A stretch of 64,000 nt of DNA from Marthasterias glacialis (Eukaryota; Echinodermata; Asteroidea; Forcipulatida; Asteriidae): the NCBI GenBank assembly GCA_911728455.2, contig OU452235.1, forward strand, positions 6,576,090 through 6,640,089. Reading direction: 5' to 3'. Both the position numbers and the translations under genes were made by a program. Positions 1 to 11,099 of the stretch are shown one piece after another. Below the pieces are notes generated by a model. The model was given only the letters and a program-made list of their open reading frames with translations. It did no database searches and was not told the DNA's origin. The number at the start of each line of letters is the position of its first letter. Within the stretch, counting starts at the first letter, position 1.

Positions 1-344
1 TTTATTCATTGCATTAGTGTTGGCCGCGGAATGCCATCGAGCCTAATTTATTCTTGTTCTCAGTGTGTTGAACCATGGTTGAACACTCACAGATTTAGAA
101 TCGGTTTGTTATAAATGTTCGTTTTGTTGATTTCTTTGAATTTAATGTAGCTTTAAGAATATATATCAACAGGTACACATATCCCCGAATGTACCTATTT
201 ATACAGATATTAAAACATTTGTATATTTTTTTAATTTGTATAACACAAAGGGGAAACGAGACCAGTGATGTACAAATCAAAGGTATTTGATGTTGATTTA
301 AATGTTAACATTTTTAATTAACCATTTAGCTTTTTATTTTCCAG
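1..344 (+). other. 5' flank of C1q gene 1
   Basis: This stretch is homologous to the flanks of genes 2 (from about 10761) and 4 (from about 60865), including a shared TATA-like stretch (CTATTTATACAGATATTAAA) near 195-215. It ends in a pyrimidine-rich tract and TTCCAG directly before the ATG, which looks like a 3' splice site. A non-coding first exon may therefore lie upstream. No matching donor could be identified with confidence. Confidence 0.5.
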
Positions 345-1154
345 ATGAACATCATCAGAAAATTCGCCCTTGTTTTGGCTGTTATGCAAGTTAAGCTCAT
401 AGTGGCTGCAGTTGCGGTGTCACCTGATCAGGAAATGACGTGTAATTCCTGCTGCCAGGGCCCAGCCGGTATACCTGGAATTCCCGGATCAAATGGTCAA
501 CACGGGCCGGTAGGTCCTAGAGGTGATGCAGGCTCTCCTGGTGAGGTAGGTGAACCCGGGGCTAAAGGAGACGAGGGGTCAGATGGACTGGTTGGTGAGC
601 CAGGCGCTAAAGGGGATCACGGACTGAAGGGAGAGCAAGGAGTCGGTCAACCAGGGAAACAAGGACCTCAAGGTCTGCCTGGGATGGATGGTTTGAAGGG
701 AGAGAGAGGTGAACCTGGACCAGCTGGACAGAAGGGTGAAGCAGGTGAATGTAGTACACGACGGTCCGCCTTCACTGCAGTGAGGATAACCAACTTCAGC
801 CCTACATCATCATATGATCCTCTGCCCTTTGAAGAGTTATTGTTTTCAGAGGAAGGGACAGAGTTCAGTTTGACTAATGGTACGTTTACGTGTACAGTGC
901 CTGGGGTATACGTCTTTATGTTCTCAGTCTTGAAAGTATCTGGTGAGTCTTACCTAGATGTTCAGCTGAGGAAGAACGGTAACACCATTGCTACAGGGCG
1001 TGTACGCGCTCCAGGTTATCATCAAGTGAGCAGCAGTGCGGTTATTCCCCTGCACTATGGAGATCAAGTTCACTTAGCTGTATACGGTCAGGTGTACGGG
1101 GGAGGCTCTTCCCACCGTACATCGTTTACTGGATTCATTCTGCATGAAATTTAA
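345..1154 (+). CDS. Secreted collagen-like C1q-domain protein, paralog 1
   Basis: The protein is 269 residues in one coding exon. Residues 1 to about 25 form a hydrophobic signal peptide. A Cys cluster (C33, C36, C37) precedes a Gly-X-Y stalk from G39 to C136, about 32 triplets with one short step at G99-V100-G101. The C1q head spans about 140-269 and shows family landmarks: [28 protein letters not shown] and SFTGFIL at the C terminus. Such proteins normally trimerise through the head and stalk, can be disulfide-linked at the N terminus, and act as secreted pattern-recognition or complement-like lectins; the ligand here is unknown. There is an N-glycosylation sequon at N178. The start is the ATG directly after an AG acceptor-like site, which matches all three paralogs. 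Poly(A) signal at 1197. Confidence 0.93.
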   Translation: MNIIRKFALVLAVMQVKLIVAAVAVSPDQEMTCNSCCQGPAGIPGIPGSNGQHGPVGPRGDAGSPGEVGEPGAKGDEGSDGLVGEPGAKGDHGLKGEQGVGQPGKQGPQGLPGMDGLKGERGEPGPAGQKGEAGECSTRRSAFTAVRITNFSPTSSYDPLPFEELLFSEEGTEFSLTNGTFTCTVPGVYVFMFSVLKVSGESYLDVQLRKNGNTIATGRVRAPGYHQVSSSAVIPLHYGDQVHLAVYGQVYGGGSSHRTSFTGFILHEI

Positions 1155-1196
1155 AACGGAAACGAAATATACCCCCCCCCCCCGATAAATGCAGAA

Positions 1197-1202
1197 AATA
1201 AA
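1197..1202 (+). terminator. Putative poly(A) signal of C1q gene 1
   Basis: AATAAA lies 43 bp after the stop codon, at the same relative place as in the other three paralogs. A C-tract (about 1172-1183) unique to this copy precedes it. Confidence 0.5.
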
Positions 1203-3290
1203 TGCATCCAATTAGAATCACATTTCGATATTGCAATGGCTGCCCTGAAAATTAGCACTTTAATAGAAAACATAGTCTGTAATAATAGTTTACTTACATT
1301 AATGTTAAGTTGTTGTTGTTCGTGTTGATGTTTTTGACACACAAGTGCCATACGGATTACTTAAAATATCATGACCAATTCACTAGTTTGAAATGATTGT
1401 TTTTAGTTACTTTCTCACTGTTACGTACAAATTAAATTGTCAAAAAGAAAAGCTTAACTATTGGGAAATATTTGAATCGACTAATACTTTAAGTGCGAAC
1501 TATAATTAAAAAAATAAAAAAAAAAGTTTTTGAGTTAGCATAAGATTATTATGGTTTAGTCGGTAAAATTACAAAATCTTTGATGTTTGTTCCCTAAGCA
1601 GATACGCGCCCCTGGGGACAAATAAGACTTCCAGCTCCCACCTTATTTCCTTCAGATTTGCCCTATCTCAGATAATATTGAGAAAGTGTTTAGACTCACT
1701 TGTTTTACAGTCAAAATTATATATTCGTTTTGAAACTTTTTTAGTATTTAAGCTTTTTCGAATGTACAGCCACGTAACTAAAAATCCTGACTTGTTTAAA
1801 ACCCATAATGTATTGCAGATTGTCACTTGTTAGTAGCGGTGGCACTGCGTGGTAGATGTTCAACAAGTACGTAGAAAACTACTTACTGAGTCACTTTACC
1901 CACCCACCCCTTCCTGATAATTTGCACGAAACAAATGAAAGTCAACATTATGTGATTATTGTTTTGTTACACGTTCATATATGGTTTATATGGTTAATAA
2001 CGTATTACTGTTAAATATAGATTTGCGAAGATTGCATGTATAAGATTATTAATCAACAAATACAATTGTGCTAAAAATGAGAAATTTTACGGTTTTTAAC
2101 CACCTTACAATGAAACGTTCGTCTTTTTTTAAACATTGTTGCTTTTGAAACCAATGTGAAAACAGAGAAAAGAAGTGAAGACTTACAGATCACCATTGCG
2201 TATGTAATCGAACTGTACCAGATTTGTTAACGTGGATGGGGCAGATAGGGGGAATTGTACCTTTGATGATACAAGCATGGAATTTGGCACAAAGTCAGAG
2301 TATGTCACGTCACGAAAACGGTATTTGGCTAAAACGCCATCCCTTTCATTTTTAAAACATCTGCACAGAGTCATCTCCATATTCCGCTTGTATTATAATA
2401 CTATACACTATTGTTTATGTATTAACTCAAAATAAATAGAATAAAAATAATCAAATAATCAATTTAAAATAAGTAATGAAGTCCAATGTAATTTTTTTAC
2501 TGCATTGTTAACCAGATAATTGTCAACAATGTCATCAAGTTGTGTTGACCTCAGTGACCTCCGACTTCCTGATAAACCGGAAATTGTATAAGCAAACTAT
2601 TGTTTTAAGTTTTTGTCTATTTTATTTGTATTTATTTATTTATTTGTTTTTACATTTTTTTCTTAGTTCTCTGCACAATTAATGTACAAAGTTTAAAATA
2701 AATCGTGGTTTTCAAGTTCTTCGAATTATTTTCACAATCAGGTTGTCGTTTACCCTATGAAAGTGACGCACCATCCACATAATAACATGCAAAAAAAGTT
2801 GCATTCAATCCAACTCCGGGCCAGTGTCTTCCTAGCTTGTCGCATGTATTATCAACACCGTTTAACATCACTCGTTCATTGTTACCATAGTACATTGTTA
2901 TTTCAGTCAGATCTCTATGATGCCCCTAAGGGAATTAAATATCAGAAACATTTGCATCTCTAACGTTGCAGAGAGATTGGATGAATTCATCATTGATAAA
3001 CAGATACAGACAATCAAGTGGTGTGTGCCCGACATCTACAGTGGCGCAACCAGGGGAAGAGCAGGGGGAGCCTCCCCGCTCCGAACCCTTGCCTCCTCCC
3101 CCTCCCCAAATGAGATCGAAAAATAAACACATGAATGAGCAATACATTAGATAGCCAAATAGTAACAATAATGTTATAAAAATGTGGAAGGCTAATCATC
3201 CTTTCTGGCAGCTGAGAATCTGAATTGCGAATGACGCAGTTGCACGTGTTCGAGCTCTTGCATATAATATTCAGGGGCTAATTTAATAAC
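1203..3290. repeat. 3' flank of C1q unit 1, segmentally duplicated
   Basis: No gene is supported here. The stretch is collinear with 11962-14440, 47088-50430 (with one insertion) and 62022-64000, with small indels. A short minus-strand frame (2380-2183) recurs in every copy but breaks in two of them, so its conservation reflects duplication rather than demonstrated coding. Confidence 0.75.
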
Positions 3291-4141
3291 TGAATTCACC
3301 GTTGGGGGCGCTATAATTCATTGGTTTCTCCCAGGGCCCAGGGAGCCATAATAAGGTTAGGTTGACAAATCTAAATTATTTGTTGGTCTGACAAGAAATT
3401 AGCTAAAAATCCCCTTGTTAAACAAATTGATATAAGCCGAATTTCAAGTGTTCTACCGATTTTAATGAAACTTGCCATAATCATTTTACCGGCTTCTACA
3501 TAAAGACATCAACAAAAATTAAAAATTCGTCACTAGAGGGAATTTTTGACAGTTTTTGCCCATATTTTGTCAAAAATCGTGTTTTCCCCATAACTTCTGT
3601 ATTTTTCGTCTGAATGTTTTGAAATTTGTCAAACTTGTACATTTTGACAAGATCAATAGAATTCGAACCTTATTTCGGCTTGGTTGACAAATGTAAATAT
3701 TTGTTGGGTCTAAAAAAGTAAGAAATTAGCATGTTGAAATATATATTCTATTGTTTAAAAACTTGATATAATTTGACACCCTAATTACAGGCTGAAAACA
3801 CAAAATACAAGATGGCTGACAAAAATGGTTGCCACGTGATCATCACGTGACTCATCACTATCACTTTTCTGGCAAAGAAATTAAAAATAAGTGGAAATTA
3901 TGTTCAAATGTTCTAAAAAATCGTGTGATCGACCTACACGAATGGTCCAACAAATGGTTGCCATGGTAAAAGGTAACCCCGGTATCAATAATTTCGTGCC
4001 AATATGATTCTAGATATAATTATTTGGGAAAATTCAGAAAACTTCACGGTGATCGGAGTAAGCGTTACAAAGTTACGGGAAAAGAAGTAATGGAGGGCGA
4101 TGTGCCCCCCCCCCCCCCCCCCCCCGTCCTGATAGGATTAA
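3290..4141 (-). mobile_element. Old piggyBac-like MITE copy, reverse orientation
   Basis: The right edge reads GTCCTGATAGGATTAA (4126-4141), a diverged form of the terminal repeat in the intact copy at 5462-6386. A long C-tract sits just inside it, as expected. Read on the minus strand, the interior follows the same order as 5462-6386, including the GTTGCCATGGCAACC segment and the AAGATGG region. The left edge is approximate. Confidence 0.55.
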
Positions 4142-4549
4142 AGATAATCCTTGGTTGACAAGTCTACACAAAATTTGACCTGATGAGTAAACAATTTGCA
4201 TGTAGGCAATAATTTATTGTAAGAAAACTTCAATAATTTTGACCGCGCAATTACCGGCTGAAAACACAAAATACAATACGTCCCGAAAAACAAGTCAAAA
4301 ACAAGTGGAAGTTTTGTTTAAAATTTCCAAAAGATCACTAAAATACATTAAAATCGTTCGACCCAAGGTCAAATATACGGTTGCATTGGCGACAGCTTAC
4401 GCCCTTTTTCAACTGTTTTTTGTCATCATGAACCTACAAATATATTGAGAAAATCCGTACAATTTTGCGTTGATCAGACTCAGCGTTTGAACGTTACAAA
4501 CAAACAATTGTTAAGGTGCAATTTGTGAACCCCCCGGTCGTGATAGGGC
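4142..4549. repeat. Duplicated non-coding segment
   Basis: This is homologous to about 15484-15880. It contains a further piece of the AGGCTGAAAACACAAAATAC interior shared with the MITE family. No gene is seen. Confidence 0.5.
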
Positions 4550-4612
4550 TTAGCCGGGAATAGAACCAACGCCATGTTGGTGATAGGCGAGCGCTTTACC
4601 CACACGCCACCC
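4550..4612 (-). mobile_element. tRNA-derived SINE head (relic)
   Basis: On the minus strand an A-box-like TGGCGTGTGGGTAAAGCGC (4609-4591) is followed, at tRNA-like spacing, by a B-box-like GGTTCTATTCCC (4567-4556) and then GGC. The same pair occurs at 15886-15938 in unit 2. The head seems truncated and no tail is clear. Confidence 0.42.
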
Positions 4613-4639
4613 ATGTCACCCATACGCACACTCCACCCA

Positions 4640-5461
4640 TAAAAATAAAGTGATCGCCCACGCTTGCCCCCGATGGAGGATTTGGTGCTGCTCCAACCCG
4701 AAAAAATTATACAAACAGCAACATTTCATACGCAAACATCCCGCTAGTACCTATAGAAGAGGGAGAGTGACGATACATGACGACTATGTAAGAGGGATTT
4801 CAATGACTCTGATAATTCGTGCCAACCAGGCTAACAACTTGCTGCTGTATTGTATCTAGCAGGGGGGGGGGGGGTAGTTCCTAACAACGGCTGGGGATCA
4901 CCTAAAATTTCGAACACATTTTATATGTTCTTATCAAATACAATGTTTGCCATAGTAAATTCCATGATTCCTAGCACAGACAATCAGCATTCTGTTATTT
5001 TGCGGAAATGATAAAGGTTGGGGGATTGAAGAGGGGATATCCCCCAAAACACTCCTAGTGAACTGGTGTGTAGCAACGATACATTGTGTTGAGCAAACAT
5101 GGATCATGGTATCATGTTGTGAGTGCATCTACAGTCGATGATCAACCCGCCAACTGTCTAACCATTAAATATCACATTTTATTCTTTTTGAACGATACAT
5201 TAGAATACCAGCCTGCAGTATGATATCATATGGTGAACGCCTCTATTCAGTACACGTTCAACCCTCCTACTACCTGACCATTCAATCTCATCCATTGTGG
5301 TTTTGATTGTTAGATGAGTTGTGCTATTCTGTAATATGATATCATGTGGTGATTGTGTCAATAAAGCACACAGTCAACCGTCATTCTGCATGTCCATTAT
5401 TGAATATCACTCATTACTGATTTAAATTATAAATAAACTATAATGCTAGTCAGTAATAATA
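4640..5461. repeat. Remnant of duplicated block D
   Basis: Parts near 4707-4770 and 4975-5170 match 27570-27830 and 51703-51960. A roughly 180-bp stretch (about 4785-4975), including a G-tract at 4862-4874, is present only here. No coding region is supported. Confidence 0.6.
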
Positions 5462-6386
5462 TTAACCCTATCAGGACCGGGGTGGGGGGGCACAATGTGC
5501 CCCCCCCCCCCCTACCAATTTTTTTACCGTAACTTTTTAACGCTTAGTCCGATCACCGCGAAATTTTCTGACTATTCCTAAAATATATCTAGGATCAAAT
5601 TGGCAAAAAATAATTGATACCGAGGGTTAGCTGTTGCCATGGCAACCATTTGTTTGACCTTGGGTCACACGATTTTACTGTTTTTTAGTGATTTTTAAAA
5701 CTTTTTGGACATAATTTCCACTTAATTTATGTTTTTTTGCCAGAAAAGTGATAGTGGTGAGTCACGTGATATTCTGAAATGGTTTTGGGAATTCAAAATG
5801 GCCGCCATTTTTGGCAGCCATCTTGGATTTTGTGTTTTCAGCCTGTAATTAGGGGGTCAAATTATATCAAGTTTTTTAACAATGGAACATTTTCAACCTG
5901 CTAATTTATTACTTTTCAGACCCCCAAAATGTTCAAATTTGTCAATCAAGCCTTATTATTTCTCCCTGGGCCCTTGGCGGCGGCCATTTTGATTGTTAAA
6001 AGAAAAAAAAAAGCAAAAAAACATTTTTTCCCGAAAATGGGATAAATTAATGAATTATTATGCCCCCAAAAGATAACTCCAGTGACTAAATTAGGTTCAA
6101 ATTATATTTATCTTGTTAAAATGTACAAGTTTGCCAACTTTCAAAACATTCAGACAAAAAAAACAGAAGTTATTGCAAAAACACGATTTTTGACCAAAAA
6201 TGGGCAAAAAACCAGTCAAAAACGCCCTTTAGTGACGATTTTTTTTAAATTTTGTGACGTGAAATGAACATTTGTGGCAAGTTTCATCAAAATCGGTAGA
6301 ACAATTTGGAAAATACGGAGGGGGGGGGGGGGGGGCACTATGTGGTCCCCGTTCAACTAAAAAAAGCCCGGTCCTGATAGGGTTAA
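5462..6386 (+). mobile_element. piggyBac-like MITE, full length, TTAA-flanked
   Basis: The element begins with TTAACCCTATCAGGACCGGG and ends with its inverted complement, CCCGGTCCTGATAGGGTTAA. TTAA at both edges plus CCCT-starting inverted repeats are the hallmark of piggyBac superfamily insertions, which duplicate TTAA. At about 0.9 kb and with no long ORF it must be non-autonomous. Just inside the left end a G7-CACA-A-TGTG-C7 palindrome (5484-5506) can form a hairpin, and a G-tract followed by GCACTATGTGG mirrors it near the right end. The stretch is absent from the paralogous units. Confidence 0.78.
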
Positions 6387-6519
6387 GATTTGTCATAATT
6401 GATTAAGAGGCTAGTTTATGAAATGCCAATTTTGATGTGAATTACAACTCAAAATGTTTTTTTTTTCTTTGAATCAAATCTTTAGACATGTCAAGTAAAA
6501 GCATTAACAAAAACTGGAA

Positions 6520-6634
6520 AAAAGTTTGAAAGAAATGTCTGTGTCCCCCCCCCCCCCCCCCCCCCCCGGTCCCCGTACATCAAGAAAAAAAAAAAAAAAA
6601 AAAAAAAAAAAAAGCCCGGTCCTGATAGGGTTAA
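6520..6634 (+). mobile_element. Right end of a second piggyBac-like MITE (truncated)
   Basis: It ends with CCCGGTCCTGATAGGGTTAA at 6615-6634, preceded by a C-tract, GGTCCCCGTA and an A-tract, as at the right end of 36441-37383. The left part is missing or very diverged. It sits exactly at the 5' edge of block E in unit 1. Confidence 0.6.
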
Positions 6635-9600
6635 ACCACTGTGCACTTCATGTGAATGGTTTTATTATAAAAACAACTTGCACTTTAACTCTTGATTTGA
6701 AAACCTTACACAATGACGTCACGAGCGGAAATGGAAGGATGCTGGTCTGGTACTCAGGAAGCAATCAAAAAGCACAACGTCGTAAGGCGGATATACATGT
6801 AAACAGACACACGACGGCCATGTTATGAGAGTATGGCACAATGAACCCTCATTCAAAACAGACACACAGCCTCATTCAAACCAGTGATAGAGTAAAGTCA
6901 CTGCCATCAATCAGTGGTCTATGTATGATTGACAGCTCATCGATTGTCAATCAAAACCCGATGTGGTTTTCTGGTCCTTGGAATGGAAGTACAGCAGTAT
7001 TTAAAACGAGCTGTGTCAAATGTAATGCTCATAACAACTTTGCATGTCATCGGCAAGAGGAACCAAGAAGGCTTGACTGAAAGAACACAACACCAAGGTA
7101 AGTGTTTCTCGTTAAATTTGGTGCCGCTGTCATGGGATTTTGTCCGCCGGTGTGTGTGTCCCTCATACGGTAAATTAACATGGGCTGAAGGCAGTGGACG
7201 AAATCTGACAAAATGTTTCCACAATTCGCCGTATGGGAACAGATTCAGCGAGACACGGGCTTTACGGGCTGAATTGCCAGTTGTTCTTAACTGCACTCGG
7301 AGTTATTTATTTTATTTTATTTTTATTTTTTTTTTTTTTTACGGTACCCTAGTCCAAGTCGGTTGCGGTATTCGCCAGAAAATATTTCGCTTTGCACATC
7401 TTAAGTTCAGCAACAGAAACTAGAACCTCAACTCGCCACAATTTCACGCAAGTCCTAATTAAGTGTTATGTGACAGTACTGTGACTGTTGTACAGGTTGC
7501 TGTGCATGGTGTACTGTTGCATTTTGCAATGGAACTAGCAAAAACGAGTGCTACTTTATCGCTCATAAATTCTGTGCAAGAGCTTGGCATGGCTTGTCAT
7601 TCCGCAAAACCTTTGAAAACATCCTCCAAAGCTTTCCGACTTCCTTGTTTGGGTTTAAATAAAAAGTCAACACCTTTTTAAAACGTGTTTTGGTGTTAAT
7701 GAAGTGTAACATCCCATTCTAACTTGTTTGTTTATCTTGATATTTGAACACAGCATAGTCTTTGTGACTACATTTATAAACACACACAAGTGTTAAAGCC
7801 CCAGCTCAACATTGGTAAACTGACTGTAAATGCTTCCATTCTTCGCACACAAAAAATATATGTAATTAAACCAACCTATTAAAAATTTAGCTAATTTCGA
7901 TATCTTTTTTGCAAGAAAACGGCAAAAATGCTTCGAGCATTTTTGTGCGCGTTCCTCAAGACAGAGTTTTCGTCTTACTTAGACGGAAACTAATTTGAGA
8001 TCTTATTTATTTTTTTGTTTAAAAATGATAACACAACAAACAGACACATTTCAAGGAAGGTTTTCTATAATCATTATCTTTGTACATTATACGGTATATT
8101 TAAATCTGTGATCAGTTATGTTTTTCTTCTTACCAATGTTGAGCTGCGGCTTTAAATAACAGTTACCGCAACGTGTGTTTTGGTTCGTAGAGGATTAACA
8201 CCAAAACGCGTTTAGAAAGTGTTACCAGAAAGGCGTTGTAAAGGGTAAAAACAATGCAAGTAGATTTTACAGAGTAATTATAGGAAGATCAGTTAGTGGT
8301 CAAATTCAAATGAATTTTAAAGTTTTACTTTAAGATACGTTTCTGTTATAAACTCATCATTGTTTCATTGGGTAATTTCTCCAACTACTTTACAAGGCCC
8401 GGGCGCACTACCTCCGGTTCACACCGTGTGCGGTGCTGACCCCTGGTCGCCTTACCCAAATACAGGGCAATCTTGCAGTTTTACGTATTTGTAGTTTTTA
8501 TTCATGTATTTATTTTGTTTAGCCGGATGCGTTTCTGACTTCTGCTCAGGCCCAATCATACCATTTATAAAATGTCCAGATAGCTCCCGTGTTTTTAAAG
8601 ATGGCTAGACCTATATGAGTTCATCATGCACTTTAATTTAAATAAGTAAACGGATTTTCTTTGTATTTCTCTTAATTATTTTGGAAACAAATTGAGGGAA
8701 AGAGCCAAGAATCGCCTCAAATTACACCACAGAACATCTACAACCCTAGACAACATCATTTTTGACACCTCCGTACCCCCGGTATGTTGAACACTTTGAT
8801 GTTTATCAGCAAACCAAGCATTGATCACTTCTGATTGCAGATGCTAGAGCGCTTGTCGCATCTTGACAACACTGAACCGGGGGTACGGGATGCTGTTGGC
8901 ACTGTCCCCAAAATTGTGTCCGCGATTGCAATCCGTGCCAAAATTCGTAGGGACACACCCGTTGAGCACTTTTATGACATCAGTAGTTTATGAGCCACCC
9001 CCCCCCCCCCATTCCCACGCTTTGACTAAAAATATATATCTATTAGTAGGTCTACAAAAAATAAACCGTAGTAGGTTTTTCTTACGGGGTGCTGTTAACA
9101 CTGTACCGACAATTTTGTCCGTGATTCTCTGAAATTTGTTTCTGCGGTAGCCAATGCGTTGGGCTGCTTGTGACATTAACAAATTTGTGTGAAAGATGCA
9201 TTCTGATTCCTATCAAATCGCCTAAAAATAGTAAAAAAAAAAAAATAAAAAAAATACGTGTCGTTTTCTGCTCAGGGGCCGAGGGTACAGTAAACACTTC
9301 TCAATGAATACTGTAACACTGACAAGGTGGTCTTTGGTAACGTTACACAATACATCAATACATATTTACAGTCAGTTTGATATTGTCATTATAATATATC
9401 GTGCAGGCCCGTAACAACATTTATAAGGGAAAGGAGGGGGTAGGGCCAACTGTGTCCCAATATTGTTTTTTTTTTCTTGTGTGAACTCTTTTCTACGATT
9501 GCCAGGCGCGCTATCAGTGTGAATACAAAGTGTGCTATTCCTGACAACGATTTACCATGTTTTCCTGACAAATACAGGATTTCCAGAAAGTGGTGTTCTT

Positions 9601-10260
9601 CCTAAATGTAACATTGTTATAACTTTTGTAATACTCTATCAAATGAGTACTAAAATTGCGAATTTTCATGAATTCATACATGATTTGTCAACGGTTTACC
9701 ATGGTAAGAATATGACATGTTCTCCATTGTTTAGTTATGTTAGATGGCTAACTGTTCTGTTTACAAAGACATCAGCAATCAGATTTGAATATTACATGTC
9801 CAGATTATCAGGGTAACTTCCACTCTATAACCGTACCAGTTTCAAATCCGCTTACGTGCCGAAATGTAAAATTAATTTTAAATTTTATGGTAAACCGTTG
9901 GTGATGTTACACACCGACCGCCGGCTGATACGCGAGCACAGCACTAAGAAGACATTTACTACTTTAATACTATTCATGTTCATATTCATGTACTCAGATG
10001 TGACACGAGGGGGGTTTTGGGGAGTCGACTCCCTCCCTCCTCCCCCAACCCCTAATCCCCTGCTCTGATTAAGAAGTAAAAAATGCAATTAAAAAGCGTT
10101 AAAAATTACAAGAACAAAATGGTAGGGCGCACATTGTGCCCCCGGCCCCGATATGGTAGTTGTTAAACACTGTCCCTACAATTTTGTCCGTGACTGTAGA
10201 ATAAAAAGCAAATGTTGGTAGACCTCAATTGGGACAGGACATCACACCGTAAGTCAAAGC
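6635..10260 (+). repeat. Duplicated block E, unit 1 copy
   Basis: This is collinear with 32250-35544 and 56730-59882. It carries an AT-rich stretch with CAATGACGTCA near 6712, a T-tract near 7326-7340, and a recurrent GTGTGCGGTGCT-containing stretch (about 8430). Two recurrent CCGTACCCCCGGTATGTT-type stretches lie near 8772 and 8876. Small ORFs such as 6929-7423 do not stay open between copies, so no gene is called. The TIR element at 7681-8213 lies inside. Confidence 0.72.
7681..8213. mobile_element. 0.53-kb element with 20-bp inverted ends
   Basis: The left end is AAACGTGTTTTGGTGTTAAT, and the right end is the inverse with one mismatch (ATTAACACCAAAACGCGTTT, 8194-8213). An internal imperfect hairpin, TTTTCGTCT/AGACGGAAA, lies near 7968-7990. 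The same element is at 57791-58321, but the whole stretch is missing from the third block E near 33315. Superfamily not identified. Confidence 0.5.
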
Positions 10261-11099
10261 ATCTTGTTCAGGGAAACAAGTGTCATGATTGAGATGAGAA
10301 CCCACACTCTGGTGCCTCAGCAACCAGAACTCGAGTTCGGTACGCTAGACCGCTCCGTTTCGACGCGCCACAAGTTTTACAGATTATGTTACTTCATATT
10401 TTATTTAACATTAATCAGAGTCGTATTTCAGGAACTTGTACTCGGCTGTAAGAGCTTGTACTTAGACAACAGAGTACTTGTTGGGACTCGGATACCTGTA
10501 CTTGTGCATCAAGTCCAAAATACTCTTACTCGAGAAACGACCGGTCACCTTTTTACTCGGCGGTACTTGCTACTCGGCCAAACATTACTTGATTACAGCT
10601 CTTGGACGTAACCCTTTATTTGTTGACCTTACAAATCGGTACATTTTACAATTTTTGGCACCGGTATGTAGAACATTGTTATTTTGCGTGATCCACGGTG
10701 CCAAACAGAGATCGAATTTCCTTCAAAGTGAACCGCGCCCTCCGTATACTGAAGTCTGCTTTATTCATTGCATTGGTGGTGGCGGCGGGCGGCCAGCGAG
10801 CTTATTTCTTATTCTCCGTGTGTCGTACCATAGTTTTATAATTGGTTTGTTAGTAAATTTCCGTTTTGATAAATTCGTTGAAGTCAATGTAGCTGCAACA
10901 ACATATCAATAGGTACAAACCAACAGAAGTACCTATTTATACAGATATTAAAAACAAGTATTGTTTATTTGTATATTTCTTAACTCGTATTAAAAGGGAG
11001 AAACAACCCCAGTGTTGCACCGTTTTTCAAGGGATCACGATGTTGTTTTAAAACGAACATTTTAACAATTTGTTTGTCCATTCAACTTGTATTTTTCAG
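10261..11099 (+). other. 5' flank of C1q gene 2
   Basis: This is conserved with 60360-61159 and in part with 45843-46222 and 1-344. It contains a run of short CTCG/TACTTG-rich words (10432-10600) and the TATA-like stretch near 10937. It ends in TTTTTCAG immediately before the ATG. ORFs 10264-10611 and 10478-10912 overlap each other and recur only because the block is duplicated, so no protein is claimed. Confidence 0.5.

Noticed and set aside
2183..2380. Conserved minus-strand frame in all four C1q 3' flanks
   Set aside because: Conservation follows from segmental duplication, and the frame shifts in the copies near 12890 and 62829.
6929..7423. 164-codon plus-strand frame in block E
   Set aside because: Not kept open in the sibling E blocks and ends in poly-Phe/Ile from a T-tract.
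11070..11099. Upstream in-frame ATG of C1q gene 2 (also 46193 for gene 3)
   Set aside because: It lies in the pyrimidine-rich acceptor-like tract, is not shared by genes 1 and 4 as an extension, and would displace the signal peptide.
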